From Clostridiales bacterium (lineage in GTDB: Bacteria; Bacillota; Clostridia; Oscillospirales; Acutalibacteraceae): a DNA stretch of 32,879 nucleotides. Each line of letters starts with the position of its first letter. The first letter of the stretch is position 1. Below, one piece after another: positions 18,048-27,017 of this stretch. The position numbers and the translations under genes were made by a program. The notes under the pieces were generated by a model, which saw only the letters and a list, made by a program, of their open reading frames with translations, searched no databases and was not told the DNA's origin. The DNA lies in contig JAJQDK010000023.1 of NCBI GenBank assembly GCA_021202245.1, positions 1 through 32,879 of the forward strand. The letters run 5' to 3'.

Positions 18048-19436
18048 GTGAATTACGACAGTCTTTTGGATAGCATTAAGAGAATACATTTTATCGGAAT
18101 CGGCGGAAGCGGAATGTGTCCGCTGGCTGAAATTTTGAGAGCCGAGGGCTTTGAGCTTTCGGGTTCGGATATGAACGAGGGAGAAACACTCGACAGAATC
18201 AAAAGCTACGGTATTCCCGTATATATGGGTCACAGCGCCGAAAACATTAACGGAGCGGAGCTTGTGGTGTATTCCGCCGCTGTCAGGGAGGATAATCCCG
18301 AACGCAAAGCGGCAGCGGAGCAGGGCATTCCCTGCATTGAAAGAAGCGTTATGCTCGGCGTGGTTACGAGGAGATACAAAAGGAGCGTTGCGGTTTCGGG
18401 CACTCACGGCAAAACCACCACAACAGCTATGCTCTCTCAGGTATTGATAGGAAGCGGATTTGACCCCTCTGCCATCATCGGCGGAAAGCTGCCGTTTATA
18501 GGCGGCAACAGCTATGTAGGGCAAAGCGACATAATTGTTTGCGAGGCGTGCGAATATGTTGATACGTTTTTGCAGCTTAACCCCTTTATTTCAATTATTC
18601 TGAATATTGACGCCGATCATCTGGATTATTTCAAAAATCTTGATAATATTAAAAAATCGTTCAATAAATTTTCAAAGCAGACGACAGGACTGCTTGTGAT
18701 TAACGGCGATGACAAAAATACGCTTGAGGCTGTCAAAGACGTTGATATTCCCAAGCTGAGCTTCGGCTTCGGCGAAAGCTGCGACTACCGGGTAGTGAAC
18801 ATCAGCGCCGACAAGGGAGTTCATGAGCAATTTGATTTGTATTACAAGGGTGAAAAGCTCACGAGTATTAAGCTGATTGTACCCGGCAAGCATAATATTT
18901 ACAATGCCCTTGCCGCAGCGGCAACAGCTCATTATCTGGGAGCTACCCCGAATGAAATTTCAGAAAACCTGCATAAATTCGGCGGTGTTCACAGAAGATT
19001 TGAAATTTTGGGCACACCAGACGGCATCACCGTAGCCGATGATTTTGCACATCACCCGACCGAGCTGACAGCAACGCTCAACGCAGCAATGAATATGGGC
19101 TTCAACAAGGTTTGGGCGGTGTTTCAGCCGCACACGTTTTCAAGAACGGCTATGCTGCTTGACGACTTTGCAGAAGCGCTTAAAATTCCCGACCAAGCCG
19201 TTATTTCGGAAATTCTGCCTGTAAGGGAAACAAACACCTACAACATCTACTCAACCGATTTAGGGGCAAAGGTTCCCGGCTCCGTTTGCCTTGATACGTT
19301 TGAAGAAATCACGGATTATGTATGCAGTCACGCAAAAGAGGGCGACCTCATTCTGACTATGGGCGGCGGAAATGTCTATATGTGCGCCAATATGATAGTC
19401 AAGCAGCTTAATTATATGGCTGAAAATAAATCATAA
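18048..19436 (+). CDS. murC: UDP-N-acetylmuramate--L-alanine ligase
   Basis: IHFIGIGGSGMCPLAEIL, VSGTHGKTTTTAML, NIDADHLDYF, DDFAHHPTE. GTG start with an upstream purine-rich RBS. Confidence 0.95.
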   Translation: MNYDSLLDSIKRIHFIGIGGSGMCPLAEILRAEGFELSGSDMNEGETLDRIKSYGIPVYMGHSAENINGAELVVYSAAVREDNPERKAAAEQGIPCIERSVMLGVVTRRYKRSVAVSGTHGKTTTTAMLSQVLIGSGFDPSAIIGGKLPFIGGNSYVGQSDIIVCEACEYVDTFLQLNPFISIILNIDADHLDYFKNLDNIKKSFNKFSKQTTGLLVINGDDKNTLEAVKDVDIPKLSFGFGESCDYRVVNISADKGVHEQFDLYYKGEKLTSIKLIVPGKHNIYNALAAAATAHYLGATPNEISENLHKFGGVHRRFEILGTPDGITVADDFAHHPTELTATLNAAMNMGFNKVWAVFQPHTFSRTAMLLDDFAEALKIPDQAVISEILPVRETNTYNIYSTDLGAKVPGSVCLDTFEEITDYVCSHAKEGDLILTMGGGNVYMCANMIVKQLNYMAENKS

Positions 19437-19447
19437 AATAAAATTAC

Positions 19448-19489
19448 GGCAAACCCTTCGGCACTTCTCCGGGCTTTGCCGCAGCTTTT
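19448..19489 (+). terminator. murC terminator
   Basis: CGGCAAACCC...GGGCTTTGCCG followed by cagctttt. Confidence 0.6.
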
Positions 19490-19512
19490 GCAAAATTTTG
19501 AAAATAATGCAG

Positions 19513-19547
19513 AAAAAATCCCGACAAGCTCAGTTGCCGGGATTTTC
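19513..19547 (-). terminator. htrA-like gene terminator
   Basis: AAAATCCCGaCAA...TTGcCGGGATTTT inverted repeat with a U-tract on the minus strand. Confidence 0.7.
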
Positions 19548-19579
19548 CCTTAAGGGAGATATTTCTGATAAAAACAACA

Positions 19580-21343
19580 TTACCAGCCGAACATCTGAGA
19601 CCAGATTGAGTTGTCGGACTCAGCGCTGCTTGTAGCTGTTGTTGATGACCCGTTTGCGGTGCTGCCCGAGGGTGTGTATTCCTCAAGCACCAGGTCTATA
19701 TCAACCGTTTGACCGCTGCGATATACAGTGAAGGTCACCGTATCGCCCACCTCAAAATCTTCAAGAACGCTTTCCACCTCAGATGAAGAGGTTACCTCCG
19801 TGCCGTTTACGCTTGTAATCAGGTCGCCGGCTATGAAGCCTGCCGTAGCCGCATTAGAACCGGAGGTTACAGACAATACATAGCAGCCTGTTTGGCTTAC
19901 GCTGTAATAGAACGCCGATTCGTTTGTAATATCCGTAAGCTGCATACCAAGGTCGATTTTACCCGTTACATATCCATAGGTTTTCAAATCGCTGATGATA
20001 TCAAGCACATTGTTTATGGGAATTGCAAAAGCTATACCCTCGACCTCGGTGTCGCTGTCCTTAGCGTTGACAATACCGACAAGCTCGCCGTCTGAATTAA
20101 ACAGACCGCCGCCCGAGTTGCCGGGGCTTACCTGTGCATTTGTCTGAAGCAGGGTCATACTGTTGTCGTCAATAGTTACCTCGCGGGCAAGTGCGCTGAT
20201 GATGCCGTCGGTTACCGTACCGCCGAGCTCGCCGAGCGGATTGCCGATTGCAACTACGTAATCGCCTACCTCAAGGGAGGAGCTGTCCCCGAAGGTTGCG
20301 GGCGATAAGCCCTCTGCTTCTACCTTTAAAAGCGCAATATCATTATCTTCATCACTGCCGATGATTGTAGCATCATATGTTGTGCCGTCACGGAGAGTAA
20401 CGGTAATTGTATTTGCATCCTCTATTACGTGATAATTAGTAATAATGTAACCGTCCTCGGAAATAATTACGCCCGAGCCTGCGCCTGACTGCACATATTG
20501 CTGCGCAAAGCTGCCGGTTACTACGCTTTCGGTTGCTATTTCAACAACACTATTGGCTGTCTTTTTTACAATTTCAGAGGTCAAGCCCGAAGACGACTCG
20601 GAGTCGCTGTCGCTTGAGGTGTTGCTTGCTTCCACCTTGTTGATATTAAGACTTCCATCGGAGGATGAGGTCAGCTGATTGGCTATATATTCGCCGCCGA
20701 AACCGCAGGCAGCCGAGAAAACTATTGCAATTATTACTACAGCTGCAAGTGCGCCCCGTGTTACGGGCTTTTTCGGCTTCTTTACCTTCGGCTTTTTGAC
20801 CTTTGCTTTTTTCACCTGCTGAGTATTCATATGCGGCGGTGTATTGCCGTAAATGGGATTCTGATACTGATTGCCCGCATAATTGCCGTAGGGGCTTTGC
20901 TGTGAATAGCCGTTATAGGAGCTTTGCCCGGAAGTTGTATCCTGTGAGCCGGTATTTGAATAGCCGTAAGAATTATTTGTGGAAGAATACTGTGCGCTTG
21001 AATAAGCGTTGTCATAGTTATTAGGGTTGTGTGCGGCATTTTCGTTGTTGCCGTTCACATATGAATAATGATATTCTCCGGAGCTTGAGCTGCCGCCGGC
21101 ATTCCATTCATATGAGCTTTCCTTATTTTGGGGTGTAGATTCTGCCTCAAACTGCAAGTCGCCCGAAGCAGTGCCGGGAGAATCCGGCGTGAATTGAGAA
21201 TTGTCAGAAGCGTCGGTTGATGATGCGGAAAAATCCGAAGCAGGCTCGGAATTTACGTTTGCATCGCTTTCCGCTGTATTGCTTTGAGAATTATTGCTTT
21301 CGTCAAATCCGTTGTCGTTAAAATTATTATAATTATCAGACAT
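19580..21343 (-). CDS. HtrA/DegP-like S1C serine protease with PDZ domain
   Basis: ITNYHVIEDA, DNDIALLKVEA, VSPGNSGGGLFN catalytic motifs; TM segment after an N/S/Q-rich N-terminus; C-terminal PDZ. Confidence 0.92.
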   Translation of the reverse strand: MSDNYNNFNDNGFDESNNSQSNTAESDANVNSEPASDFSASSTDASDNSQFTPDSPGTASGDLQFEAESTPQNKESSYEWNAGGSSSSGEYHYSYVNGNNENAAHNPNNYDNAYSSAQYSSTNNSYGYSNTGSQDTTSGQSSYNGYSQQSPYGNYAGNQYQNPIYGNTPPHMNTQQVKKAKVKKPKVKKPKKPVTRGALAAVVIIAIVFSAACGFGGEYIANQLTSSSDGSLNINKVEASNTSSDSDSESSSGLTSEIVKKTANSVVEIATESVVTGSFAQQYVQSGAGSGVIISEDGYIITNYHVIEDANTITVTLRDGTTYDATIIGSDEDNDIALLKVEAEGLSPATFGDSSSLEVGDYVVAIGNPLGELGGTVTDGIISALAREVTIDDNSMTLLQTNAQVSPGNSGGGLFNSDGELVGIVNAKDSDTEVEGIAFAIPINNVLDIISDLKTYGYVTGKIDLGMQLTDITNESAFYYSVSQTGCYVLSVTSGSNAATAGFIAGDLITSVNGTEVTSSSEVESVLEDFEVGDTVTFTVYRSGQTVDIDLVLEEYTPSGSTANGSSTTATSSAESDNSIWSQMFGW

Positions 21344-21492
21344 ATATGTTTCTCCTATTGTTAACAGCCCTCGCTGTTGCTTTTTATGTTGTAAATATAA
21401 TAATTTTTTAAAGTGATAAATGTATGAAATAACGCTGAATTAAAATTGAAATAGTATAAATATTGCGTGAAATGCCTTAGATATATATTTTT

Positions 21493-21664
21493 AAATCGGA
21501 GCAACGCTCTGTCAAGCTCGCTTGAAACAGAGTTTGCGATAGATTGCAACTTGCAAAGGGGAGCGTTAGCTCCTCCGTGTTTCAGCGGGAGATTACAACT
21601 CCCTCTGAAATGATGAATGGCACCCGCCGCCTTAGTGGCGGGTGCCATCTTTGCATAAGTTATA
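21493..21664 (+). repeat. Dispersed structured repeat, long form (copy B)
   Basis: Shares ~110 bp with copy A; contains GGCACCCGCC-gccttagt-GGCGGGTGCC. Confidence 0.8.
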
Positions 21665-21692
21665 ATGCATTGAAAATCATCAATATTTATTA

Positions 21693-21747
21693 AACTCGGA
21701 GTAAAAGCCGACGTAAGCTCACTTAAGATTGGTGAATAGGTTTTATA
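21693..21747 (+). repeat. Dispersed repeat, short form (copy D)
   Basis: aactcggagtaaaagccgacgtaagctcacttaagattggtgaataggttttata. Confidence 0.7.
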
Positions 21748-21947
21748 ATAAGCTTAGGAAAAATGCTCAGTCTACGAAAGAACACGGCAAGCTCCCTGTT
21801 TGCAAATGCGGGACGTAACTAAACGAGCTGTCAATCACTTTTAAGCTTTTAATGTTTACTTTAATTTTGTAATATATAATGTATTCGCAGTATAAGTTTC
21901 AGATAAAGATTAAACAGGCAAAGCTGTTTAGCTCCGGCTGACAGTTT

Positions 21948-22000
21948 AACTCGGAGCAAAGCCCGATGTAAGCTCGCTTAAGATTGGCGAATAGGTTATA
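21948..22000 (+). repeat. Dispersed repeat, short form (copy C)
   Basis: aactcggagcaaagcccgatgtaagctcgcttaagattggcgaataggttata. Confidence 0.75.
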
Positions 22001-22030
22001 AATATAAATCAATTATAGGCGGTGTATCAT

Positions 22031-23872
22031 ATGATAAAAAAATCAATCAAAGCTGCATGCAGCATGGCTTTAGGTGCTGTTGTGATATTTTCATCTGCAT
22101 TCTGTATGAATGTATCCGCTGAGGAAAGCTCTCATGCAGAACTTGTTTCAATAAAAAACATAGGCGGAAAAGTTACAGCAGTAAAGAACAGCGATGTGGA
22201 AATTGATGAAATCACACAAGAGCAGAGCAATAGGCTAAAGAAAAGCTCCTCCCTCCCATCCTATTACAACCTTGCAGAGCTGGGACTTTCAACCTCTGTC
22301 AAAAATCAAAACATCTACGGCACCTGTTGGAGCTACGGTATTTTGTCGGCTTTGGAATCAAATATAATTCTTGCGGGCAACGCAGACTCAAGCCTTGATT
22401 TGTCGGAAAAGCACCTTACGTGGTTTACCTTTAACGGACAGGACAGCAGTTCGGACACAAGCCTTTACGCCGGCGGAGATACCTTTTTATGCGACAACTC
22501 TGATTGTTATAATTACGGCGGAGATACGGTTTTTTCATTGCCGACTCTTATGAGAAGATACGGTGCCCTTGACGAAAGCAAGCTTTCATTCAGCTTTGAC
22601 AGCGATGATTATAATGTTGACGACAGCTTGAGGACAGAATCCGACATATATATTGAAAACGCTTATTATTTGGACAGCACTGCATATATTGAGTACGATT
22701 TTATGGGCAGCATCAGCGACCAAGGAACCTTAGATGAAGCCGAATTCAACGAAAGCCTCACGGCAATTAAAGAGGCCCTGATGAACACAGGCGTTGTCGA
22801 TATAGGATTGTATGTATCGGATGCGGTAACCGGCTCGGTTGACAACGATGAATATTGGAACGGAACCTACAACAGCTATTATTTTGATGCTTCCGTTACG
22901 AGCAGCAAGCGTGATAACGGCTACCGTTCAGCTAACCACGAGGTTTGTATCGTGGGCTGGGACGACAGCTTTTCCAAAGATAATTTTGAAATTCAAGCTC
23001 CCGGCGATGGTGCGTGGATTGTGAAAAACAGCTGGGACACAGATTGGGGCGACAACGGATATTTTTACTTATCTTATTATGATATAGGCTTATCCGGCAT
23101 TACCGTTTGCGTGGCTGAAAACGCAGAGTATAAATCCGACGGCACAACAGAGCATACATATGAAAACATATATCAATACGACGGTGTAGGAAACGGCTCA
23201 TATCAATTTTATGATGAAAGCGGCGACACTGTTTTGGCAGCAAATTACTTTTCCGCAAGAGGAAACGAGGTGCTTGAAGCAATAGGAATGGAATCTTTGG
23301 TTGCGGATATAACAGTAAATTATGATATTTATCTTAACCCGACCTCCTCAAAAGACCCGACCACCGGAACGCTTGCCGAAAGCGGAAGCAAGTACTGCGA
23401 GTATGGCGGCTACTACACGATACCGCTTGAAAGCTCGGTGAATCTGAGCAGCGGTGATACGTACGCTGTGGTTATTTCAATCACTTTTTCGTCTGACGGA
23501 GATTTGTATTATATGTATCCGTGCGAAATCTCGGACAGAAACGACAGCTATGTCACCATTGAATCAAACAGCGGCGAAAGCTCTATATTCTGTAACGGCA
23601 CCTGGAAAGCAATAACAAGCAACTACACTATGGACGGCTACCGGTTCGGAAACGCCTGCGTTAAAGCTTACACTAATGATACAAGTATAAAATATGATGT
23701 CAATCTCAACGGAGTAACGGATGTTTCGGATGTTACCGCCGTTCAGCAATACACGGTGGGTACAATAACATTGACATCCGAGCAAATTGAAATTGCCGAT
23801 GCAAACGGCGATAACGCTGTCAATGTTCAGGATGCAACCATTATTCAAAAATATATTGTCGGCTTAGAATAA
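22031..23872 (+). CDS. Secreted C1A (papain-like) cysteine protease with C-terminal dockerin
   Basis: Signal peptide; NQNIYGTCWSYGILSALESN (Cys), NHEVCIVGWDD (His), WIVKNSWDTDWGDNGYFYLSY (Asn); C-terminal DVNLNGVTDVSDVTAVQQYTVG...DANGDNAVNVQDATIIQKYIVG. Confidence 0.92.
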   Translation: MIKKSIKAACSMALGAVVIFSSAFCMNVSAEESSHAELVSIKNIGGKVTAVKNSDVEIDEITQEQSNRLKKSSSLPSYYNLAELGLSTSVKNQNIYGTCWSYGILSALESNIILAGNADSSLDLSEKHLTWFTFNGQDSSSDTSLYAGGDTFLCDNSDCYNYGGDTVFSLPTLMRRYGALDESKLSFSFDSDDYNVDDSLRTESDIYIENAYYLDSTAYIEYDFMGSISDQGTLDEAEFNESLTAIKEALMNTGVVDIGLYVSDAVTGSVDNDEYWNGTYNSYYFDASVTSSKRDNGYRSANHEVCIVGWDDSFSKDNFEIQAPGDGAWIVKNSWDTDWGDNGYFYLSYYDIGLSGITVCVAENAEYKSDGTTEHTYENIYQYDGVGNGSYQFYDESGDTVLAANYFSARGNEVLEAIGMESLVADITVNYDIYLNPTSSKDPTTGTLAESGSKYCEYGGYYTIPLESSVNLSSGDTYAVVISITFSSDGDLYYMYPCEISDRNDSYVTIESNSGESSIFCNGTWKAITSNYTMDGYRFGNACVKAYTNDTSIKYDVNLNGVTDVSDVTAVQQYTVGTITLTSEQIEIADANGDNAVNVQDATIIQKYIVGLE

Positions 23873-23913
23873 GTTGGAAAATTAAAAATTTTTACCGTAG
23901 CATTTCATAATAA

Positions 23914-23951
23914 AAAGGTCAGAGTTTTGCAAAACTCTGACCTTTATTTTT
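23914..23951. terminator. Perfect-palindrome bidirectional terminator
   Basis: AAAGGTCAGAGTTTTGCAAAACTCTGACCTTT (23914-23945) followed by attttt. Confidence 0.85.
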
Positions 23952-23972
23952 AATGGAATACACCGCTGTTTT

Positions 23973-24027
23973 ACTCGGAGCAAAGCACGATGAAGGCTCG
24001 CTTAGTATGGGCGGATAAGTTGTATTA
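23973..24027 (+). repeat. Dispersed repeat, short form (copy E)
   Basis: actcggagcaaagcacgatgaaggctcgcttagtatgggcggataagttgtatta; overlaps the exonuclease stop codon. Confidence 0.6.
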
Positions 24028-24897
24028 AGTAGCTGTGTTTTTTGACTCGGTTTGCCGGGATTGGGGAAGAATTTTTTTCTTGACGACAACGCTGTCGTAT
24101 TTTTTCTTGAAGGAAATTTTGCCCAAAAACTTTTTTCCGCAGCTTTTACAGGTGAAATTAGCGGTAAAAAATCTGTTATGAAAGCTCCAGTCCGAAGTCT
24201 TTTTGGCCTTATTTCCACATTCATCGCAGACAAAGCGCAGCTGCTTTTTGTCGATATAGGGACTGTTGATGCTTGAAATAAAATAATTTTTGAACGTCAG
24301 CTTGCCGTAAAAATCATCGTTGTCAGCATCAACAATAAAGGGCGACAAGGAGCATACATTCGTAAAATGCAGCATACATTCAAGGCTCATTTCGGCATCG
24401 GCAAAAGCTCTGTGATGCTCTTCCTTGGAAAATTCAAGCCCAATTTTTTCTGCACACGGAAGCAAACCGAGCATTGCGGAGTCATCGTTTAAGCCAAGAC
24501 AGCTTTCACAATATTCCTGAATATTGCAATAGCGCTTTAAAAACGGAAGCTTGGTATTACCGGTATGGTAGCAATAGTTTTCGATTAAAGCCAAAATGTC
24601 GGAGGTTCCCCACGTCATCAGAACGCTGTCGCCGGAAAATTTTGTAAACTGCTCCACAACCTGCAAAAACGGCAGACCCTCGTCGTTAAGCTCTTCATTG
24701 GTAATCTTTGTAAGCTCGGAAATTTTGTTGCGCAGCTTTTTGGCAATTTGCGGTTTTACGAGCATAGAAAACTTATCAATAATACTAAAGTCATCGTCAA
24801 CCTTTACTGCGCCGAATTCAATTATTTCGCTGATATATTTGTGCGCCTGTTTGCTATATGCGCCGTTCCACTCAAGGTCAAGAATTACGTAGCTCAT
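24025..24897 (-). CDS. DEDDh 3'-5' exonuclease with C-terminal zinc-ribbon-like domain
   Basis: YVILDLEWNGAYS (DxE), HRAFADAEMSLECM (HxxxD); C-terminal FVCDECGNKA...FTCKSCGKKF. Confidence 0.85.
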   Translation of the reverse strand: MSYVILDLEWNGAYSKQAHKYISEIIEFGAVKVDDDFSIIDKFSMLVKPQIAKKLRNKISELTKITNEELNDEGLPFLQVVEQFTKFSGDSVLMTWGTSDILALIENYCYHTGNTKLPFLKRYCNIQEYCESCLGLNDDSAMLGLLPCAEKIGLEFSKEEHHRAFADAEMSLECMLHFTNVCSLSPFIVDADNDDFYGKLTFKNYFISSINSPYIDKKQLRFVCDECGNKAKKTSDWSFHNRFFTANFTCKSCGKKFLGKISFKKKYDSVVVKKKILPQSRQTESKNTAT

Positions 24898-26714
24898 TTT
24901 TTGCGAAAAGCCTGTTTCATACGCTGTTCTTTTGATAAAATCTTCTTGCGCATACGAATACTTTGCGGAGTTACCTCTACAAGCTCATCATCAGCAATAA
25001 ATTCAAGGCACTGCTCAAGCGACATCTGCGTGGGCGGCGTAAGCTTAAGCGCATCATCGGAGCCGGAAGCCCGGGTGTTGGTGATATGCTTCTTTTTGCA
25101 TACGTTTACGGTGATGTCCTCGGCTTTCGGACTTGCGCCTACTATCATACCCTCGTACACCGGCACACCTGCGCCGATAAAGAGTCTGCCTCTTTCTTGT
25201 GCAGCATAAAGGCCGTAGGTTACGGTTTCTCCTGTTTCAAAGGCAATAAGAGAGCCCTGATAGCGCGTGACGATTTCACCCTTATACGGCTCGTAGCCGT
25301 CAAAAATATGATTCATAATACCGTTGCCGTTGGTGTCGGTCAAAAACTCGGGACGATATCCCATAAGACCTCTTGACGGTATTCTGAATTCAATATGAGT
25401 TGTACCGCCATCCCTTGTGCCCATATTTATAAGCTCCGCCTTGCGTGAGCCGAGCTTTTCCATCACGGCTCCTACATAGTTGTCCGGAACCTCGATAATG
25501 AGATATTCCATAGGCTCGCAGAGCTTGCCGTCAATAGTCTTGGTGATAACCTGAGGACGTGAAACCTGAAATTCATAGTTCTGGCGGCGCATAGTTTCAA
25601 TGAGGATAGAAAGATGAAGCTCACCTCTGCCCGATACTTTAAAGGTATCTGCACTGTCTGTTTCCTCAACACGAAGCGCAACATTTGTTTCAATTTCTTT
25701 AAAAAGCCTGTCACGCAGGTTGCGGGAGGTAACGTACTTGCCCTCTCTGCCGGCAAAAGGTGAATTATTTACGATAAAATTCATAGAAACGGTGGGCTCG
25801 TCAATCTTTACAAAAGGAAGCGGTTCTATGCAGTCGGGAGCGCAGATGGTTTCGCCGATATTCAAATCCTGAACACCGCTGATGCAAATAAGGTCGCCGA
25901 GCTTAGCCTCTTCACATTCCATTCTCTTTAAGTCCTCAAACTGATAGAGCTTGGCTATGCGAACATTTTGCGTTGTGCCGTCCGTATGGCACAAAACGGC
26001 GTTTTGCCCGTTCTTTACAGTGCCTCTTTCAACTCTGCCGATGCCTATCTTGCCGACGAATTGATCGGAGTCAATGTTTGAAATTAAAATCTGAAGTCCT
26101 CCGTCAAGCTCACCCTGCGGAGCGGGAATTTCGTTGACAATGGCATCAAATAACGGCTTCATATCGGTTCCTGTTTCGTGGTAATCGGTGCTTGCGTAGC
26201 CGTCACGAGCCGAAGCATAAATAACGGGGAATTCAAGCTGATCCTCGTCTACTCCGAGCTCAATAAACAAATCAAGGACTTCATCTATAACCTCCTCGGG
26301 ACGGGCGCCGGGACGGTCAATTTTATTTAAAACCACGAGCGGTTTTTTGCCGAGTCCGAGAGCTTTTTTCAAAACAAATCTTGTTTGGGGCATACAGCCC
26401 TCAAAAGCGTCAACAAGCAGAACAACTCCGTCAACCATCTGCAAAATACGCTCAACCTCACCGCCGAAATCGGCATGTCCGGGAGTATCTACAATGTTGA
26501 TTTTAATTCCGTTATACATAACCGCAGTCGGCTTTGAAAGGATGGTAATTCCCCTCTCTCTTTCAAGGTCGTTGGAGTCCATAACCCTTTCTTCAACGGT
26601 TTCATTCTCTCGGAATATACCGCTCTGCTTCAAAAGCTGATCAACCAAGGTGGTTTTGCCGTGGTCAACGTGAGCTATAATTGCGATATTTCTTAAATCT
26701 TCTCTTACGTCCAT
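24894..26714 (-). CDS. typA: Translational GTPase TypA/BipA
   Basis: IAIIAHVDHGKTTLVDQLL, RERGITILSK, DTPGHADFGGEVER, NKIDRPGARPEEV; ATGA overlap with the exonuclease gene. Confidence 0.95.
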   Translation of the reverse strand: MDVREDLRNIAIIAHVDHGKTTLVDQLLKQSGIFRENETVEERVMDSNDLERERGITILSKPTAVMYNGIKINIVDTPGHADFGGEVERILQMVDGVVLLVDAFEGCMPQTRFVLKKALGLGKKPLVVLNKIDRPGARPEEVIDEVLDLFIELGVDEDQLEFPVIYASARDGYASTDYHETGTDMKPLFDAIVNEIPAPQGELDGGLQILISNIDSDQFVGKIGIGRVERGTVKNGQNAVLCHTDGTTQNVRIAKLYQFEDLKRMECEEAKLGDLICISGVQDLNIGETICAPDCIEPLPFVKIDEPTVSMNFIVNNSPFAGREGKYVTSRNLRDRLFKEIETNVALRVEETDSADTFKVSGRGELHLSILIETMRRQNYEFQVSRPQVITKTIDGKLCEPMEYLIIEVPDNYVGAVMEKLGSRKAELINMGTRDGGTTHIEFRIPSRGLMGYRPEFLTDTNGNGIMNHIFDGYEPYKGEIVTRYQGSLIAFETGETVTYGLYAAQERGRLFIGAGVPVYEGMIVGASPKAEDITVNVCKKKHITNTRASGSDDALKLTPPTQMSLEQCLEFIADDELVEVTPQSIRMRKKILSKEQRMKQAFRKK

Positions 26715-26930
26715 AATATCCCCCTAATTGAAAATTTCAAATATTATTATTTCAGTTAAATATCAGCATACATCGCATACATTAAATATTATAGCACTTA
26801 TAACATAAAAATTCAATTTATAATTTTCATTACCTTTTGCCTATAATGCGACATATTTTATTACATTTTTCCAATATGACGGAAAATCTTTAAAAAATTT
26901 CATTTTTTGCGATATTCAGGCGATTTTTGC

Positions 26931-26965
26931 TTTACAATATTACGAGATTGTTATATAATTAACAT
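26931..26965 (+). promoter_or_regulatory. Promoter with Rex-like operator overlapping the -10
   Basis: TTTACA (26931-26936) N17 TATAAT (26954-26959). TTGTTATATAATTAACAT (26948-26965) matches TTGTTAANNNNTTAACAA at 12 of 14 defined positions. Confidence 0.7.
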
Positions 26966-27017
26966 AGTTATTTTGTCTCTGATAAAATATCTATCTTTAA
27001 TATACGGAGGTATTTTT

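Noticed and set aside
17985-18524. 179-aa minus ORF overlapping the murC start
   Set aside because: Antisense to conserved MurC motifs; no protein-like features.
21361-21385. Terminator-like hairpin AACAGCcctcGCTGTTgcttttt upstream of the htrA-like gene
   Set aside because: Only a 6-bp stem, and no plus-strand gene upstream ends there; not enough support.
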